Below, piece by piece: positions 1-9,907 of a stretch of DNA of 64,000 nt (positions within the stretch are counted from its first letter, which is position 1; each line of letters opens with the position of its first letter). The notes under the pieces were generated by a model, which searched no databases, was not told where the DNA came from, and saw only the letters and a list, made by a program, of their open reading frames with translations. The translations under genes were made by a program, and so were the position numbers. Origin of the DNA: Aquimarina megaterium XH134 (GTDB lineage: Bacteria; Bacteroidota; Bacteroidia; Flavobacteriales; Flavobacteriaceae); NCBI RefSeq assembly GCF_000520975.1, contig NZ_JACB01000026.1, positions 1-64,000 of the forward strand, in the 5' to 3' direction.

Positions 1-1
1 G

Positions 2-565
2 TCTTTGGATAATGGAATGAAGCAATATAGAACAAGAAATCTTGTTTCTGCCCGTACAATCACAGTATTAGGATACACAGGTGGTGGTGGTAATGGATTA
101 AACCAAGCTGCACAACAAGGTTTAAGGCAAGCGGTAAACAGCTATAACAGTTTAGGGTTAACGATTAGAATGAATCTTAGTTTTGGTACTAATTATCAAG
201 CAGCAGATATAGTAGTTTATGTACGTGGAGACCTAGGTGCTGGTGGATTAGCTGGATTTCCTTCAGGAGGAAGACCTTACAAGTGGGCAAGAATCGGACC
301 TAGTGTAGGTAGTAGAGGTGTAACTTATTCTAAACATGTAATTGCTCACGAAATGGGACATTGTATTGGTTTACGTCATACAGACTGGTTTGCTAGATCA
401 TGTGATAATGGTCAAAATGAAGGACAAGGACAAGATGGTGCTATTCATATCCCAGGAACTCCAACAGGCGTAGATAGATCATCAATCATGATTTCATGTG
501 GAGCATTTGGAGCTACTGGTCGTTTTAGTAGTGGGGATGTAGCTGCTCTCCAGTATATATACTAA
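2..565 (+). CDS. secreted zinc metallopeptidase, M57/HEIGH type (5' truncated by window edge)
   Basis: The reading frame is open at the left edge, so the N-terminus, presumably with a signal peptide, lies outside the window. The visible 187 or so residues carry HEMGHCIGLRH, the HExxHxxGxxH zinc-binding signature of metzincin-like peptidases, about two thirds of the way along. The Gly-rich beta segments before it and the short Cys-containing region after it, ending in a segment with PSIMI-like SSIMISC, fit the dual-action HEIGH metallopeptidase family common in Bacteroidetes. Role inferred: an extracellular protease acting on host or environmental protein. A hairpin terminator follows. The first in-frame TTG at position 5 should not be taken as the start. 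Family call is fairly sure; substrate is unknown. Confidence 0.8.
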   Translation, partial: SLDNGMKQYRTRNLVSARTITVLGYTGGGGNGLNQAAQQGLRQAVNSYNSLGLTIRMNLSFGTNYQAADIVVYVRGDLGAGGLAGFPSGGRPYKWARIGPSVGSRGVTYSKHVIAHEMGHCIGLRHTDWFARSCDNGQNEGQGQDGAIHIPGTPTGVDRSSIMISCGAFGATGRFSSGDVAALQYIY

Positions 566-600
566 TATAAAATTATTAAGAACTTTGAAATTTATTAAGA

Positions 601-641
601 AAAGGCTGTATAATTAATTATGCAGCCTTTTTATTTTTTTT
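601..641 (+). terminator. rho-independent terminator after the M57 peptidase gene
   Basis: An 8-bp G+C-containing stem, AAAGGCTG at 601-608 with CAGCCTTT at 623-630, is extended inward by A-T pairs and followed by a T-rich run to 641. It lies 36 bases after the stop codon of the peptidase gene. Confidence 0.75.
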
Positions 642-698
642 GTCCCGTCCTGAAATAATATTCATAGTATAGATATGGTCTGTTATATGCCACCGGAT

Positions 699-1361
699 TT
701 ACCCTACAATCTTACCATCTACCATAACCAGCTTTCTATCAGCCATATCGGCTAACTCTTGATTATGCGTTACAATAACAAAGGTTTGCCCAAATTCATC
801 TCTAAGCTTAAAAAATAATTGATGTAAATTTTCTGCAGCTTCACTATCTAGATTTCCAGATGGCTCATCAGCAAAAATCACTTTTGGATTATTGATTAGT
901 GCTCTGGCTACCGCAACTCGTTGTTGTTCTCCTCCCGACAATTCACTAGGTTTATGATCATATCGATGAGAAAGCCCTAAGAAATCTAAGAGTTCTTTGG
1001 CTCTTTTTTCTACCTTGGCTTTTGGAGTTTTTTTTATAAAAGCAGGAATACATACATTTTCTAGAGCAGTAAATTCTGGTAATAACTGGTGGAATTGAAA
1101 AATAAAACCAAGTTGTTCATTTCTAAATTTTGAAAGCTGTTTCTGAGATAATGTATTAATATTGGATTCATTAATCGATAATTCACAATCTTTTTTTTCG
1201 CTAACACGGTCTAATGTGCCCAAAATTTGTAATAATGTTGTTTTTCCTGCACCAGAAGCACCAACGATAGAAACAATTTCTCCTTGTTTGATATGAAGAT
1301 CTACTCCTTTAAGAACATGAAGGTCTCCATAATTTTTATGAATATTATTAGCTTTGATCAT
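699..1361 (-). CDS. lolD: ABC transporter ATP-binding protein, LolD/MacB family
   Basis: 220 residues, the usual length of LolD. Walker A GASGAGKT at about 34-41, Q-loop Q89, signature LSGGEQQ at 141-147, Walker B VIFADEP at 161-167 and the H-loop His at 199 are all present, so an active ATPase is expected. The sequence pattern around the signature and the DEPSGNLD segment are typical of the LolD/MacB/FtsE group, which powers release of lipoproteins from the inner membrane or related exports. No permease gene (LolC/E or MacB-like) is next to it, so the partner must be encoded elsewhere. It lies 55 bases downstream of the DUF5916 gene on the same strand and may be co-transcribed. The exact transporter it serves is not provable from this window. 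Confidence 0.85.
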   Translation of the reverse strand: MIKANNIHKNYGDLHVLKGVDLHIKQGEIVSIVGASGAGKTTLLQILGTLDRVSEKKDCELSINESNINTLSQKQLSKFRNEQLGFIFQFHQLLPEFTALENVCIPAFIKKTPKAKVEKRAKELLDFLGLSHRYDHKPSELSGGEQQRVAVARALINNPKVIFADEPSGNLDSEAAENLHQLFFKLRDEFGQTFVIVTHNQELADMADRKLVMVDGKIVG

Positions 1362-1416
1362 CTGTTTTCTATACTTGAAGGAGTGAAAGTAATCAATATC
1401 ATTAGAATCCCCAAGA

Positions 1417-3852
1417 TTATCCTTTAGAAGAACGCTTTAAATTATTCACATCAAGAAAATAGACCACTCTTAATGATAAAGTATGTTTGATAGGCTTGTT
1501 AAATAAATTATCCAGACTTTGTGTGTAATTTAAAGTAGATAACTCATCATCATTAAAAATTTGATTGCGATAGAGTAGAGTAGCTTCACTGCCAGGTGCG
1601 AATCTCCAATTAAAACTTAAATCCAGATTCCAAATGTTAAAATTGGTGTTGGGATTATCTTCTGAAATATCATAATCAATTTGAGTTCTGGATCCGTTTT
1701 CGTTCAAAATATAAAATACATTATCAGAATAATCGGCAGTACTCCAGAAGTTTCGAAAACGTAAATTTACAGCTTTATAGGGATTAAAATTATAACTAGC
1801 ACTTAGAGAATTTTCTAACGAAACAATATCTCGTTGTCCTAGAAATACATCTGTACCATCATCATCAACATATCCAAAATTATTTGGGCGATTATAGTAT
1901 TCTGATCTCCATATCACTAATAATTTATCAGAAAATCGATACCTAGGAGAAACTTCTATTCTATATATCTTTTGTCCATCACCAAACCATTGCCTTGTTC
2001 CGGCACTAATATCATAGGCGAACTTTTTTCGATAATCAGAAGAAACAAACATTCTACCACCAATACTTTGACTAAAAGTAACAAACCTTCCGTCTACACG
2101 AGGCTCAAAATAGTCTTGATTTTTAGAGTTATAAGATCCTCTTCCACCAAAACCAAATCGTTTTCGGGTTACAAAAAACCAATCTGCACCTACAGAATTT
2201 TGTGTTTGGATACTAGGATCATATAGTCGTCTATGTCTTGCAAAAACATTAATACGATACGTATTAAATAATCCTTTAGGTTCGAAGATTTGATAGGAAG
2301 CACTTACTCTAAAATTATTAAAATTATTCCTGAAATTTACTCCTAAATCATTAATGTTATATGTTGTATTTGCCAAATCATGACCAAAACCATATCTGAT
2401 TTTACCTTTTATACGATCAAAATCAAGCTCTGACGCAAAGCCACCAATATTATCTCCCGGAGAATTTATGTGACTAACCAAAGATCTTCCGGTTAGGCGA
2501 TAAGAGTTTGCCTTATTGGCAAGATTCCATACCAACCCTGTTACATTTGCATTTCTAAACTTGCTACCACTACGAGTTACATTAGTATTAATTAAGGAAA
2601 CAGAAGAATTTTTATTAAACTGTTGGTCTAATACAAAAATATTGTAATTCGATATAGGTTCAACTACTTCTTTACGCACAGCACCAGTGATAGTATCGGT
2701 AATTCGAATTTCTGTTTTTTCTGTAATCGCATTAAAAAAACCGATACCCAGATTTCCCTTTGTTCTTCCCGAAATTTTTAAGGCATTAAGGAGGTTTACT
2801 TTAGAAGGAGCATCTTCTGCAACTTCATTCGTATTAAGGTCATCGTCTGATATAGATGTAGAGGGTTTACCGCCAACTCTTCTAGAAAAGAAAATATTTC
2901 CTTTATTAAATAATTCTGTGCCTTCAGTAAAGAACTGCCTGTTTTCTCCAAAAGTTTGTTCGAACGGCCCTAAATTAAGACGAACTTCATCAAAAGCTGC
3001 TTGCCCAAAATCCGGAATTAGAGTTGCATCTAATGTAAAGCTATCACTTAACCCGTATTTTACATCCATCCCTGCACTAAAATCGGTTTCGGTATCTCCA
3101 TCAGAGTGTGATACCAGACCTTGCACAAATGGGAAAAAAGTAAGTCTTACAGGAGGGTTAACATTCTCTACGCCTTTAACCAAACCATTATATTGCGTGC
3201 GTTGCCCAATTTTGTTATCAATAAAGTTCCAGGTATGGGTCTGATTTCGACTTAGAGATCTTCTATAAAAATTGATACTCCAATCCTGTATATCCACTTC
3301 TGGGAAGCGTAATGCATTATATGGTATTTTAAACTCTGCATACCATCCTTGATCATCAAAAGAAACTTTCGCATCAAAAACTACATTATAACTAAAATCT
3401 TCATTGAATTGATCTGCTCTAGCATCACCAATAGTACCAGCACTGGTAATATAAAAACGAGTTTCATTAACTCCATCATTATAGGTATTTATCGCGATAC
3501 TAAAATGATCGGTTTGCACAAATATATCATCTCGCTGGCTAAATTGGCGTAATACTGTATCGGGTTGATCATCATATAAGTAGACTCCAAAATAAACAGC
3601 TTTATTGTCATACGCCATTTTTACTTCAGATTGGGTCTCTTTTGGTATTTCACCTTCGTTTCCAGGTTGCCACATCTGAAAATTACCATGAGCCGGAAGG
3701 GTTTTCCATACATCATCGTCAAGAACACCATCAATTTTAGGAGGATTACTTATTCTTTCTGCTATAATTTCCTTTCTTTCTTGAGCAAAAGATTGTAATG
3801 TAATGAAAAGTAAAAATATAGCATAAGCTTTTGAATGTAATTGTATATTCAT
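1417..3852 (-). CDS. DUF5916 outer-membrane protein with CBM9-like N-terminal domain
   Basis: 811 residues. Residues 1-23 form a Sec signal peptide ending near SFAQ. Residues of about 28-230 look like a carbohydrate-binding family 9-like domain ([22 protein letters not shown]), and the rest is a long series of alternating hydrophobic beta strands ending in ...[12 protein letters not shown], typical of a DUF5916 outer-membrane barrel. These proteins are widespread and conserved in Bacteroidetes; their function is not established. The short distance to the downstream ABC ATPase gene is noted but may have no functional meaning. A Bacteroidetes-type -7 box lies 40 bases before the start codon. 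Confidence 0.8.
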   Translation of the reverse strand: MNIQLHSKAYAIFLLFITLQSFAQERKEIIAERISNPPKIDGVLDDDVWKTLPAHGNFQMWQPGNEGEIPKETQSEVKMAYDNKAVYFGVYLYDDQPDTVLRQFSQRDDIFVQTDHFSIAINTYNDGVNETRFYITSAGTIGDARADQFNEDFSYNVVFDAKVSFDDQGWYAEFKIPYNALRFPEVDIQDWSINFYRRSLSRNQTHTWNFIDNKIGQRTQYNGLVKGVENVNPPVRLTFFPFVQGLVSHSDGDTETDFSAGMDVKYGLSDSFTLDATLIPDFGQAAFDEVRLNLGPFEQTFGENRQFFTEGTELFNKGNIFFSRRVGGKPSTSISDDDLNTNEVAEDAPSKVNLLNALKISGRTKGNLGIGFFNAITEKTEIRITDTITGAVRKEVVEPISNYNIFVLDQQFNKNSSVSLINTNVTRSGSKFRNANVTGLVWNLANKANSYRLTGRSLVSHINSPGDNIGGFASELDFDRIKGKIRYGFGHDLANTTYNINDLGVNFRNNFNNFRVSASYQIFEPKGLFNTYRINVFARHRRLYDPSIQTQNSVGADWFFVTRKRFGFGGRGSYNSKNQDYFEPRVDGRFVTFSQSIGGRMFVSSDYRKKFAYDISAGTRQWFGDGQKIYRIEVSPRYRFSDKLLVIWRSEYYNRPNNFGYVDDDGTDVFLGQRDIVSLENSLSASYNFNPYKAVNLRFRNFWSTADYSDNVFYILNENGSRTQIDYDISEDNPNTNFNIWNLDLSFNWRFAPGSEATLLYRNQIFNDDELSTLNYTQSLDNLFNKPIKHTLSLRVVYFLDVNNLKRSSKG

Positions 3853-3891
3853 AAAATTGTAATAAAAACCTTACTTTTTTTTGATTAGTTG

Positions 3892-3899
3892 CAAAACTA
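3892..3899 (-). promoter_or_regulatory. candidate -7 promoter box of the DUF5916 gene
   Basis: Read on the minus strand, the bases are TAGTTTTG, a match to the Bacteroidetes -7 consensus TAnnTTTG, placed 40 bases upstream of the ATG. I do not find a clear TTG -33 box at the expected distance. Confidence 0.4.
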
Positions 3900-3997
3900 G
3901 GCTTGTATTAGGAGATGTGGTACTAACGAAAAGTTAAAAAGCAAAAAATGGTATTGCATATATGTATTTTCGTTGAAAAAAAGACGACTAAATAGTT

Positions 3998-4549
3998 ATG
4001 GAAGAAAATAATTTTGAAACAGCAGTATTTGCTGGTGGCTGTTTTTGGTGTACAGAAGCAGTTTTTCAGCGTTTAAAAGGAGTCGTAAAAGTGGTATCTG
4101 GATATACAGGAGGATCAATAAAGAACCCCGCATACCGCGAAATAACAACAGGAAGAACAGGGCATGCCGAAGCAATTAAAATTGAATATGATCCCAAATG
4201 TATTGGCTATCAAGAATTACTTGAAGTGTTTTTTGCTACACATGATCCTACAACCTTAAATCGTCAGGGAGCAGATCGTGGCACACAATATCGAAGTGCT
4301 ATCTTTTATATCAATGAACAGCAGCAGCAGATCGCAGAACAAGTAATTAGAATGCTTGAGGATGAATCTGTTTTTGATAATCCGATTGTTACAGAGGTAA
4401 CGGCATTAGGAGCATTTTATAATGCCGAAACATATCATCAGGATTATTATAACCAAAACAGTAGTCAGGGATATTGTCAATTTGTGATAAATCCAAAACT
4501 TAATAAATTAAATACTACCTTTAAAAACAAATTGAAAAAAGAAAAATAG
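3998..4549 (+). CDS. msrA: peptide-methionine (S)-S-oxide reductase MsrA
   Basis: 183 residues. The signature [11 protein letters not shown] holds the catalytic Cys15; a C-terminal SQGYC segment provides a likely recycling cysteine. MsrA reduces the S form of methionine sulfoxide in proteins and free methionine, using thioredoxin. It has no signal peptide, so the enzyme is cytoplasmic. Ten bases separate it from folE, so both are probably on one transcript. The ATG at 3998 puts the GGCFW motif at the expected distance from the N-terminus. A TATTTTCG element about 30 bases upstream of the ATG resembles the -7 consensus with one change. Confidence 0.95.
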   Translation: MEENNFETAVFAGGCFWCTEAVFQRLKGVVKVVSGYTGGSIKNPAYREITTGRTGHAEAIKIEYDPKCIGYQELLEVFFATHDPTTLNRQGADRGTQYRSAIFYINEQQQQIAEQVIRMLEDESVFDNPIVTEVTALGAFYNAETYHQDYYNQNSSQGYCQFVINPKLNKLNTTFKNKLKKEK

Positions 4550-4559
4550 AATTATTGCT

Positions 4560-5156
4560 ATGTTATATAAGAATTTTGAGGAATACAACATAAAAGTAAC
4601 CGAAGAAGTAAAAGAGAAATTTGAATCTATTATTGAGGATCTGGGTGAAGATACAAAAAGAGAGGGGATAGTAAAAACTCCCGAGCGAGCGGCAAAGGCA
4701 ATGCAATTTCTTACACAAGGATATCATCAGGATCCTGCCGAAATTCTTAGGAGCGCTATGTTTAAGGAAGGTTATGACGATATGGTAATAGTTAAGGATA
4801 TTGAATTGTATTCGTTATGTGAACATCATATGTTACCATTTTTTGGTAAGGCACATATTGCATACATTCCCGATGGTTATATAGTAGGGCTAAGTAAATT
4901 GCCTAGAATTGTTGATGTTTTTGCCAGACGATTACAAGTGCAAGAACGACTTACTCATGATATTTTAGAATGTATCAATACTACCTTAAAACCTAAAGGT
5001 GTTGCTGTGGTAATTGAAGCTTCTCATATGTGTATGATGATGCGTGGAGTACAGAAACAAAATTCTGTAACAACTACTTCTGGTTTTAGAGGACAATTTG
5101 AAAAAATAGAGACTCGATCAGAGTTTTTGAGATTAATTACAGCAGATCTGGGATAA
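4560..5156 (+). CDS. folE: GTP cyclohydrolase I FolE
   Basis: 198 residues, slightly shorter than the E. coli enzyme. It catalyses GTP to 7,8-dihydroneopterin triphosphate, the entry step to folate and, in some bacteria, to queuosine or biopterin. The zinc ligands are visible in LCEHHMLPF and in HMCMMMRG, and the [17 protein letters not shown] helix that forms the toroid and substrate pocket is intact. It follows msrA by ten bases and is followed after 63 bases by a small membrane-protein gene. Confidence 0.96.
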   Translation: MLYKNFEEYNIKVTEEVKEKFESIIEDLGEDTKREGIVKTPERAAKAMQFLTQGYHQDPAEILRSAMFKEGYDDMVIVKDIELYSLCEHHMLPFFGKAHIAYIPDGYIVGLSKLPRIVDVFARRLQVQERLTHDILECINTTLKPKGVAVVIEASHMCMMMRGVQKQNSVTTTSGFRGQFEKIETRSEFLRLITADLG

Positions 5157-5219
5157 CAAATTTTTGGAATACTCTTTGCTTTATTTATTGTATATTAAAC
5201 TATAAATTATGTATTAAAT

Positions 5220-5519
5220 ATGGCAAAAGATAAATATAAAAAACTTGGATTAAGTTTACTTTTCGATGGCTTAGGAATGATTAGCTATGTGATTCCTGGA
5301 GTAGGGGAGTTTGCAGATGTGATATGGGCTCCTTTAGCGGGTTGGTTAATGACCAGAATGTATAAAGGTAATGTTGGTAAGGCTGCCGGGGTATTTACCT
5401 TTGTAGAAGAAGCTTTACCAGGTTTGGATATTATACCAACGTTTACTATTATGTGGGTATATACCTATGTGGTTAAAAAGGAAAAAGTAAAAGATATTAT
5501 TGATGTAGATATTTCTTAA
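5220..5519 (+). CDS. small conserved hydrophobic protein of unknown function
   Basis: 99 residues with a basic N-terminus (MAKDKYKKLG) and two or three hydrophobic stretches: about 10-45 with a Gly/Pro-rich VIPGVGEFADVIWAP segment, and about 68-88. The charged C-terminus KKEKVKDIIDVDI is likely cytosolic. I recognise the pattern as a hypothetical protein seen in flavobacteria but cannot assign a function. It is convergent with the next gene, and the stop codons overlap by four bases. Confidence 0.7.
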   Translation: MAKDKYKKLGLSLLFDGLGMISYVIPGVGEFADVIWAPLAGWLMTRMYKGNVGKAAGVFTFVEEALPGLDIIPTFTIMWVYTYVVKKEKVKDIIDVDIS

Positions 5520-6037
5520 TCTTTAAAGAAACGAGCAAATCCCATTCTACTTAACATCTTTTTTTCAAAATCCCAGAAAAATTTAAACTGTCCAAAGAGC
5601 CACCCTACGATAATAAGTAATATTTGATATACAGGAAATATCAATAGTATTCTTGCAGGCCAATACAACCAACCATTTGTTGTATCTCTATGTATCCCTA
5701 TAAAAGTAAGTATAGGATCAGAAACACGGGCAGCAGTAGAACCCGTTACAGCAAACGCAATAAAAATGGCAATGAGTTCCCATCGATAAGAAACGTTCCA
5801 TTTTGTTTCGAGAACATTAAAAAGTTTTAAGGTAATAAAAAGAAATAATGAAGATAGAAAAATTATTATCGCAGATAGTACACCAATATAAATGCTATCG
5901 TTTTGGGTAATTGGTAATAGTTTTAGAATATACTTACCAATCAGATAAGACGAGAATACTAGACTTAGCAGCCCTAATATAGGAAAGATTAATTGCCAAT
6001 TATCCTTTATTTCCCAACGTTCCTTAAATTTTTGCAT
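5516..6037 (-). CDS. DUF6787-like membrane protein
   Basis: 173 residues from the ATG at 6037 (MQKFKERWEI). A longer frame begins at a TTG at 6052 but adds only five residues. Four hydrophobic segments are visible (about 16-40, 48-72, 83-110, 125-150), followed by a polar tail with FWDFEKKMLSRMGF. The KERWEIKDNWQLIFPILGL opening resembles the DUF6787 family of flavobacterial membrane proteins; I make that link from memory of the family pattern. No function is known. Confidence 0.7.
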   Translation of the reverse strand: MQKFKERWEIKDNWQLIFPILGLLSLVFSSYLIGKYILKLLPITQNDSIYIGVLSAIIIFLSSLFLFITLKLFNVLETKWNVSYRWELIAIFIAFAVTGSTAARVSDPILTFIGIHRDTTNGWLYWPARILLIFPVYQILLIIVGWLFGQFKFFWDFEKKMLSRMGFARFFKD

Positions 6038-6068
6038 GTCACAAAAATACAACTAAAAAGAATGGAAA

Positions 6069-6497
6069 TCAAAATCGTCGCCCTCTTGTTACAATAAATC
6101 GTTGTCGATATTGCTGCTCAAAATATAGAAAGTAATTATATAGAAGATAATTTACTTCATACCCATAATGAATCACGGGATCATAATTAATTTGTTGAAG
6201 ATATAAATTAGGATCAAATCGCTGCGGTTGCATCACTCTTTGATTGTATTCTGTAACATAGATACGATTTCTGGTTTCTAAAAATGTTTCAGAATAAAAC
6301 CCTCTGGGTCTTTGAGTAATTAACCATGAATTAAATCCAGGTTCTATAATAATAATTTCATATTCCAGGCTATCATTTGCGATCCTTATGGTATCTGAAG
6401 CAGTATCGGTTGTAGCTACATCCATTTTTCTGTTTTTGGTTGTAGAACAGCTATAAATGAATATTCCTATGATTAATATATAAATACAATTTTTCAT
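6069..6497 (-). CDS. DUF6146 family lipoprotein
   Basis: 142 residues with a lipoprotein signal: a hydrophobic stretch followed by IYSCST, with Cys17 as the likely lipidated residue. The mature part contains YEIIIIEPGFNSWL, NRIYVTEYNQRV and YDPVIHYGYEVNYLLYNYFLYFEQQY, the conserved blocks I associate with DUF6146, a family confined to Bacteroidetes. It is 47 bases downstream of the next gene on the same strand and probably shares its transcript. Function unknown; probably facing the periplasm or outer surface. Confidence 0.75.
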   Translation of the reverse strand: MKNCIYILIIGIFIYSCSTTKNRKMDVATTDTASDTIRIANDSLEYEIIIIEPGFNSWLITQRPRGFYSETFLETRNRIYVTEYNQRVMQPQRFDPNLYLQQINYDPVIHYGYEVNYLLYNYFLYFEQQYRQRFIVTRGRRF

Positions 6498-6544
6498 GAT
6501 CTTATAAATATATCTAAAAAAAGAATACGATAGTGTTGTAGAAA

Positions 6545-7441
6545 TTATAAATTCCAGAAATCAACCTGGTCTTGTTCAATTTCCTGAATATCAACAAGGT
6601 TAATATCCATGCGATACATAATGAGTTCGGTAAATCGATTTGTGGCAAATTCGCGATTGGCTCCATTAGAATATAGAATACCCGCTCCATTTGTTGCAGT
6701 ACAACGACCCAAAGTATAGTTTCCGGTTCTAAGAATAGTACCAGATCGTCGAATTGTCTGTACAACATTAGCGCGAATAAAAGAGAACTGTTGCCATTGA
6801 TTATTCGTATTAGAAGCCCATCGAACAGGATCACTACAACAAATCCCAGAATCAAAATAAACTCTGTTATTTGTCCAGTTTACATGAATAGACCATCGAT
6901 TTCTATTAACACCAGGTTGCCTGGTACCGAATGAAAACTGATTATCAGAAGTAGAGTATAAAACTGTAAAAACAGAACCGTTAACTCCTGCATTAGTAAG
7001 AATTTGAATACTTGTATTGATATCTAACCGATCATTGCTACCATCTCCAAAAAAATAAGGTCTGGCGGGATCGGTTATAAACCGTGGTTGAAATGCATTG
7101 GTATTCTGAATAGCATTTCTACCTAAACCACTTTGATCATACCATATGACTACAAATACATTTGCAGCACCTCTCCAGGTATCTATTGCTGCCACATCCA
7201 CAATATCATTATCGTCCCACCCAAAATCTTGTTGGGCGTTATCGCTATCTCTTCTTAGGCGTATAAGAGGTCCATTATAATCAGATTCTAGCACCCTTAA
7301 GGAAAAAGCAAAGCTAATATTAGTAAGTTTTTCATCGAGGATATGAGACGGCTTCATCGTAGGGAAATTATTGTATTGACCAATTTGACAATAACCAAGG
7401 CTAGAAAAAAACAGACCTATGTAAAGTAATAATCTTGCCAT
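6545..7441 (-). CDS. secreted arabinofuranosidase-B/LamG-like domain protein
   Basis: 298 residues with a signal peptide ending near GYCQ. The body has the VIWYDQSGLGRNA, QPRFITDP and FFGDGSNDRLD blocks typical of the catalytic-domain-like fold of alpha-L-arabinofuranosidase B and related concanavalin-A-like proteins, a group that is common as standalone secreted proteins in Bacteroidetes. Glycan binding or cleavage is therefore possible but unproven. It sits four bases downstream of another small secreted protein gene, so the two form an operon with coupled expression. It probably acts outside the cell or on the surface. Confidence 0.65.
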   Translation of the reverse strand: MARLLLYIGLFFSSLGYCQIGQYNNFPTMKPSHILDEKLTNISFAFSLRVLESDYNGPLIRLRRDSDNAQQDFGWDDNDIVDVAAIDTWRGAANVFVVIWYDQSGLGRNAIQNTNAFQPRFITDPARPYFFGDGSNDRLDINTSIQILTNAGVNGSVFTVLYSTSDNQFSFGTRQPGVNRNRWSIHVNWTNNRVYFDSGICCSDPVRWASNTNNQWQQFSFIRANVVQTIRRSGTILRTGNYTLGRCTATNGAGILYSNGANREFATNRFTELIMYRMDINLVDIQEIEQDQVDFWNL

Positions 7442-7445
7442 GCTA

Positions 7446-7958
7446 TTAATTTCTTTTTAAATCCCCGGTGATATGAAATGTATTGGTTGCTGTGCATACG
7501 ATACCGGCTCCTGCATCTAATCCTGCTGTTTTAAATCGTAATAATCTGTTTTTTATAGTTACCCCTGCGGCTCCTGTGACGGTTACTTTTCCTGCTCCCA
7601 GTTGATAGATACTAACATTATACCCTATAGAAAGTCCCGCAGGAACTGTTAATGTAACATCTGTTGTGCTATTAAAGGTTAGTATATTATGATTGTCAGT
7701 ATCTACAAGAGTATAATTTCCGGTTTTAGCAAATACAGATGGGGATTCGAGTAATTCTTTCCATTCTGTTCCATTAAATTGAAATACCTTTTTTTTAACT
7801 GTATCGAAGATTAAAGATCCTTCTTGTATTGTAGTTGTACTAATACCATTTATATCGGTTGTAGTAGCTCCTGGCAATCCCAGTAATGCATTAGCATCGA
7901 TTTGAGCAATAGTGCTTGTGTAATATAAAAACACTACTAAAATTAGTAATTTTTTCAT
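7446..7958 (-). CDS. small secreted beta-rich protein of unknown function
   Basis: 170 residues with an N-terminal signal peptide (cleavage near TIAQ). The remainder is Thr/Gly/Val rich, with a GSLIFDTVKKKVFQFNGTEWKEL block of a type found in flavobacterial surface and cell-wall-like proteins, then a VTVTGAAGVTIKN repeat-like strand seen in phage tail-fibre and beta-helix proteins. It is upstream of and tightly linked to the arabinofuranosidase-like gene. I infer a secreted binding or structural partner; nothing in it indicates an enzyme. Confidence 0.6.
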   Translation of the reverse strand: MKKLLILVVFLYYTSTIAQIDANALLGLPGATTTDINGISTTTIQEGSLIFDTVKKKVFQFNGTEWKELLESPSVFAKTGNYTLVDTDNHNILTFNSTTDVTLTVPAGLSIGYNVSIYQLGAGKVTVTGAAGVTIKNRLLRFKTAGLDAGAGIVCTATNTFHITGDLKRN

Positions 7959-8076
7959 GTTAGTAGGTAGTTGGTTAAAATAAAAGCTTATTAAAGTTAT
8001 ATAACTCTAATAAGCCCTTTCTTTTGATACATCAAAATAATAAAAATTATATTATTTGACTTATTGGGTAGGAGTA

Positions 8077-8709
8077 TTATTTTCCAAAAAGACCACCAAG
8101 CAGCCCTCCAAGACCTCCTTTTTTCTTTCCTCCACTACTTAATAGCATTCCGGCAACATCGTCAAGAATACTTCCATCACCATCTGCATCTAAGAAAGAT
8201 TCTATCAATGATTGTTGCTTAGTACCACCGCCAGACATACTACCTAGTAGACCTGATAATCCATTAGCATCGTTTACATTATTCTGTTTAGCTTGTTTTC
8301 CTAATACTCCTAAAAGAATTGGAGCGGCAACTTTTAGTATTTGAGCCACAGAACCAGCATCGATTCCTGATTTTTGACTTAAAGCATTTTCTACTGCAGG
8401 TTGTTTATTTCCAAGAATATGACCTAGAATACCAGCTCCATCATTAGTAACACTTTGATCAACACCACCGTCAAATAAACCTCCTAAATTATCTAAAATC
8501 CCACCTGTATGCTTACCAGTTAATGCTCCTAATAGTCCCGAAGCTCCTTCAGGTGTAGATGCATTTCGTTGCATTGCACCCATAAGTACAGGCATAGCCA
8601 TACTTAATAGGTCTCCGGTTTTATCTTGGGATTGGCCCGTTTGTGAGCTCACACCGTTGATAATTTGCTTGCCCATTGGGCTATTTAATAGATCTAAAAT
8701 TCCTGACAT
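8077..8709 (-). CDS. DUF937 domain-containing protein
   Basis: 210 residues, rich in Gly, Leu and Ser, with paired helical repeats (LLSMAMPVLMGAM and ILKVAAPILLGVLGKQ) and a Gly-rich C-terminus (GGKKKGGLGGLLGGLFGK). A DADGDGSILDD segment near residue 175 looks like a single calcium-binding or dockerin-like loop. This matches the DUF937/YidB-like family, whose function is unclear. No signal peptide is seen. It stands alone, flanked by terminators of its neighbours. Confidence 0.75.
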   Translation of the reverse strand: MSGILDLLNSPMGKQIINGVSSQTGQSQDKTGDLLSMAMPVLMGAMQRNASTPEGASGLLGALTGKHTGGILDNLGGLFDGGVDQSVTNDGAGILGHILGNKQPAVENALSQKSGIDAGSVAQILKVAAPILLGVLGKQAKQNNVNDANGLSGLLGSMSGGGTKQQSLIESFLDADGDGSILDDVAGMLLSSGGKKKGGLGGLLGGLFGK

Positions 8710-8822
8710 TGTAAATATTTTTTAATGAATCTAAATTTACATTTTTAATACCAGAATTAGAATTATTAACTCATTTTATTTTGATAAAAATGGGATAAAA
8801 AACCATTTTACAGGATGAAAAG

Positions 8823-8864
8823 TAAAAAAAGAGCTGTCTCAATCATTGAAACAGCTCTTTTTTT
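8823..8864 (-). terminator. terminator downstream of serA
   Basis: A stem of GAGCTGT (8831-8837) and ACAGCTC (8851-8857) has A-run and T-run flanks on both sides, so it could stop transcription in both directions. It lies 27 bases after the serA stop codon; the pairing extends inward with one mismatch. Confidence 0.8.
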
Positions 8865-8884
8865 ATGTAATTTATATTTTATAT

Positions 8885-9835
8885 CTAGTTCAGAATCTTA
8901 ATAATTTGCTCAGCTAATTCTTGGCCAATACGATCTTGTGCCTCTCCTGTAGCCGCACCAATATGCGGTGTTAGCGATATTTTATTATTCATCAATACTT
9001 TGATTGCCGGGCTAGGCTCATTCTCAAATACATCAAGTCCTGCAAAACCTAGTTTCCCTTTTTCTAGGGCTTCTACCAATGCTACTTCATCAATTACGCC
9101 TCCTCTTGCAGCATTAATGATTCCTGCACCATCTTTCATTTGTTCAATTTCAGAACTCCCGATCACATATTCTTTTTGAGCAGGAACGTGTAGTGTGAAA
9201 AAATCAGAATTTTTAAGCACCTCTTCTTTGGATACAGTTTTGATTTTGAACGTTAATGATTGCCCATCAAAGAACTCTAATGGTATTTCTACTTCTTCGA
9301 TAAAAGGATCATAAGCAATAACATTCATTCCAACTCCAATTGCAATTTTTGCAGTTGCCTGTCCGATTCGCCCAATACCTATTACTCCAAGAGTTTTTCC
9401 TCTTAATTCGATACCACTACCGTATGCTTTTTTTAGGTTTTTGAATTTACTATCTCCTTCGAGAGGCATATTACGGTTAGAATCATGTAAAAAACGTACA
9501 CTACCATATAAATGTGCAAAAACTAACTCTGCTACAGATCCAGAAGATGCTGCGGGAGTGTTAATTACATGTAGTCCTTTTTCTCTAGCATATGCTACGT
9601 CTATGTTATCCATTCCTACACCACCACGGCCAATAATCTTAAGAGAAGGACAATTATCAATAATATCTGTTCTTACTTTAGTTGCGCTACGCACAAGTAG
9701 TACAGAAATTTCATTTTCGTTAATATAATTAACCAATTGATCTTGAGCTACTGTAGTTGTTAAAACCTCGAAGCCTTTTTTTTCTAAAGCTTCAATTCCG
9801 CTTTGAGATACTCCGTCGTTTGCTAATACTTTCAT
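8885..9835 (-). CDS. serA: D-3-phosphoglycerate dehydrogenase (short form, no ACT domain)
   Basis: 316 residues from the ATG at 9835; a TTG two codons upstream gives a longer frame but is less likely. It oxidises 3-phosphoglycerate with NAD+, the first step to serine. The Rossmann motif GIGRIG is at about 153-158, and the catalytic triad is visible: Arg244 in NAARGG, Glu273 in VFENEP and His291 in TPHIG. The protein ends there, without the C-terminal ACT regulatory domain of E. coli SerA, so serine feedback is not expected through that domain. It is 72 bases downstream of serC on the same strand, which supports SerA over other 2-hydroxyacid dehydrogenases. Confidence 0.88.
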   Translation of the reverse strand: MKVLANDGVSQSGIEALEKKGFEVLTTTVAQDQLVNYINENEISVLLVRSATKVRTDIIDNCPSLKIIGRGGVGMDNIDVAYAREKGLHVINTPAASSGSVAELVFAHLYGSVRFLHDSNRNMPLEGDSKFKNLKKAYGSGIELRGKTLGVIGIGRIGQATAKIAIGVGMNVIAYDPFIEEVEIPLEFFDGQSLTFKIKTVSKEEVLKNSDFFTLHVPAQKEYVIGSSEIEQMKDGAGIINAARGGVIDEVALVEALEKGKLGFAGLDVFENEPSPAIKVLMNNKISLTPHIGAATGEAQDRIGQELAEQIIKILN

Positions 9836-9907
9836 TTTCAAGTTTTAAATTTTGAATATTAAGTCCTATTAATTTGACTTGTCTTAAATGATTATTGTTA
9901 GAATATT

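Noticed and set aside
2687-3244. 185-codon ORF opposite the DUF5916 gene
   Set aside because: It is entirely antisense to a gene with clear signal peptide and barrel pattern, and has no domain of its own.
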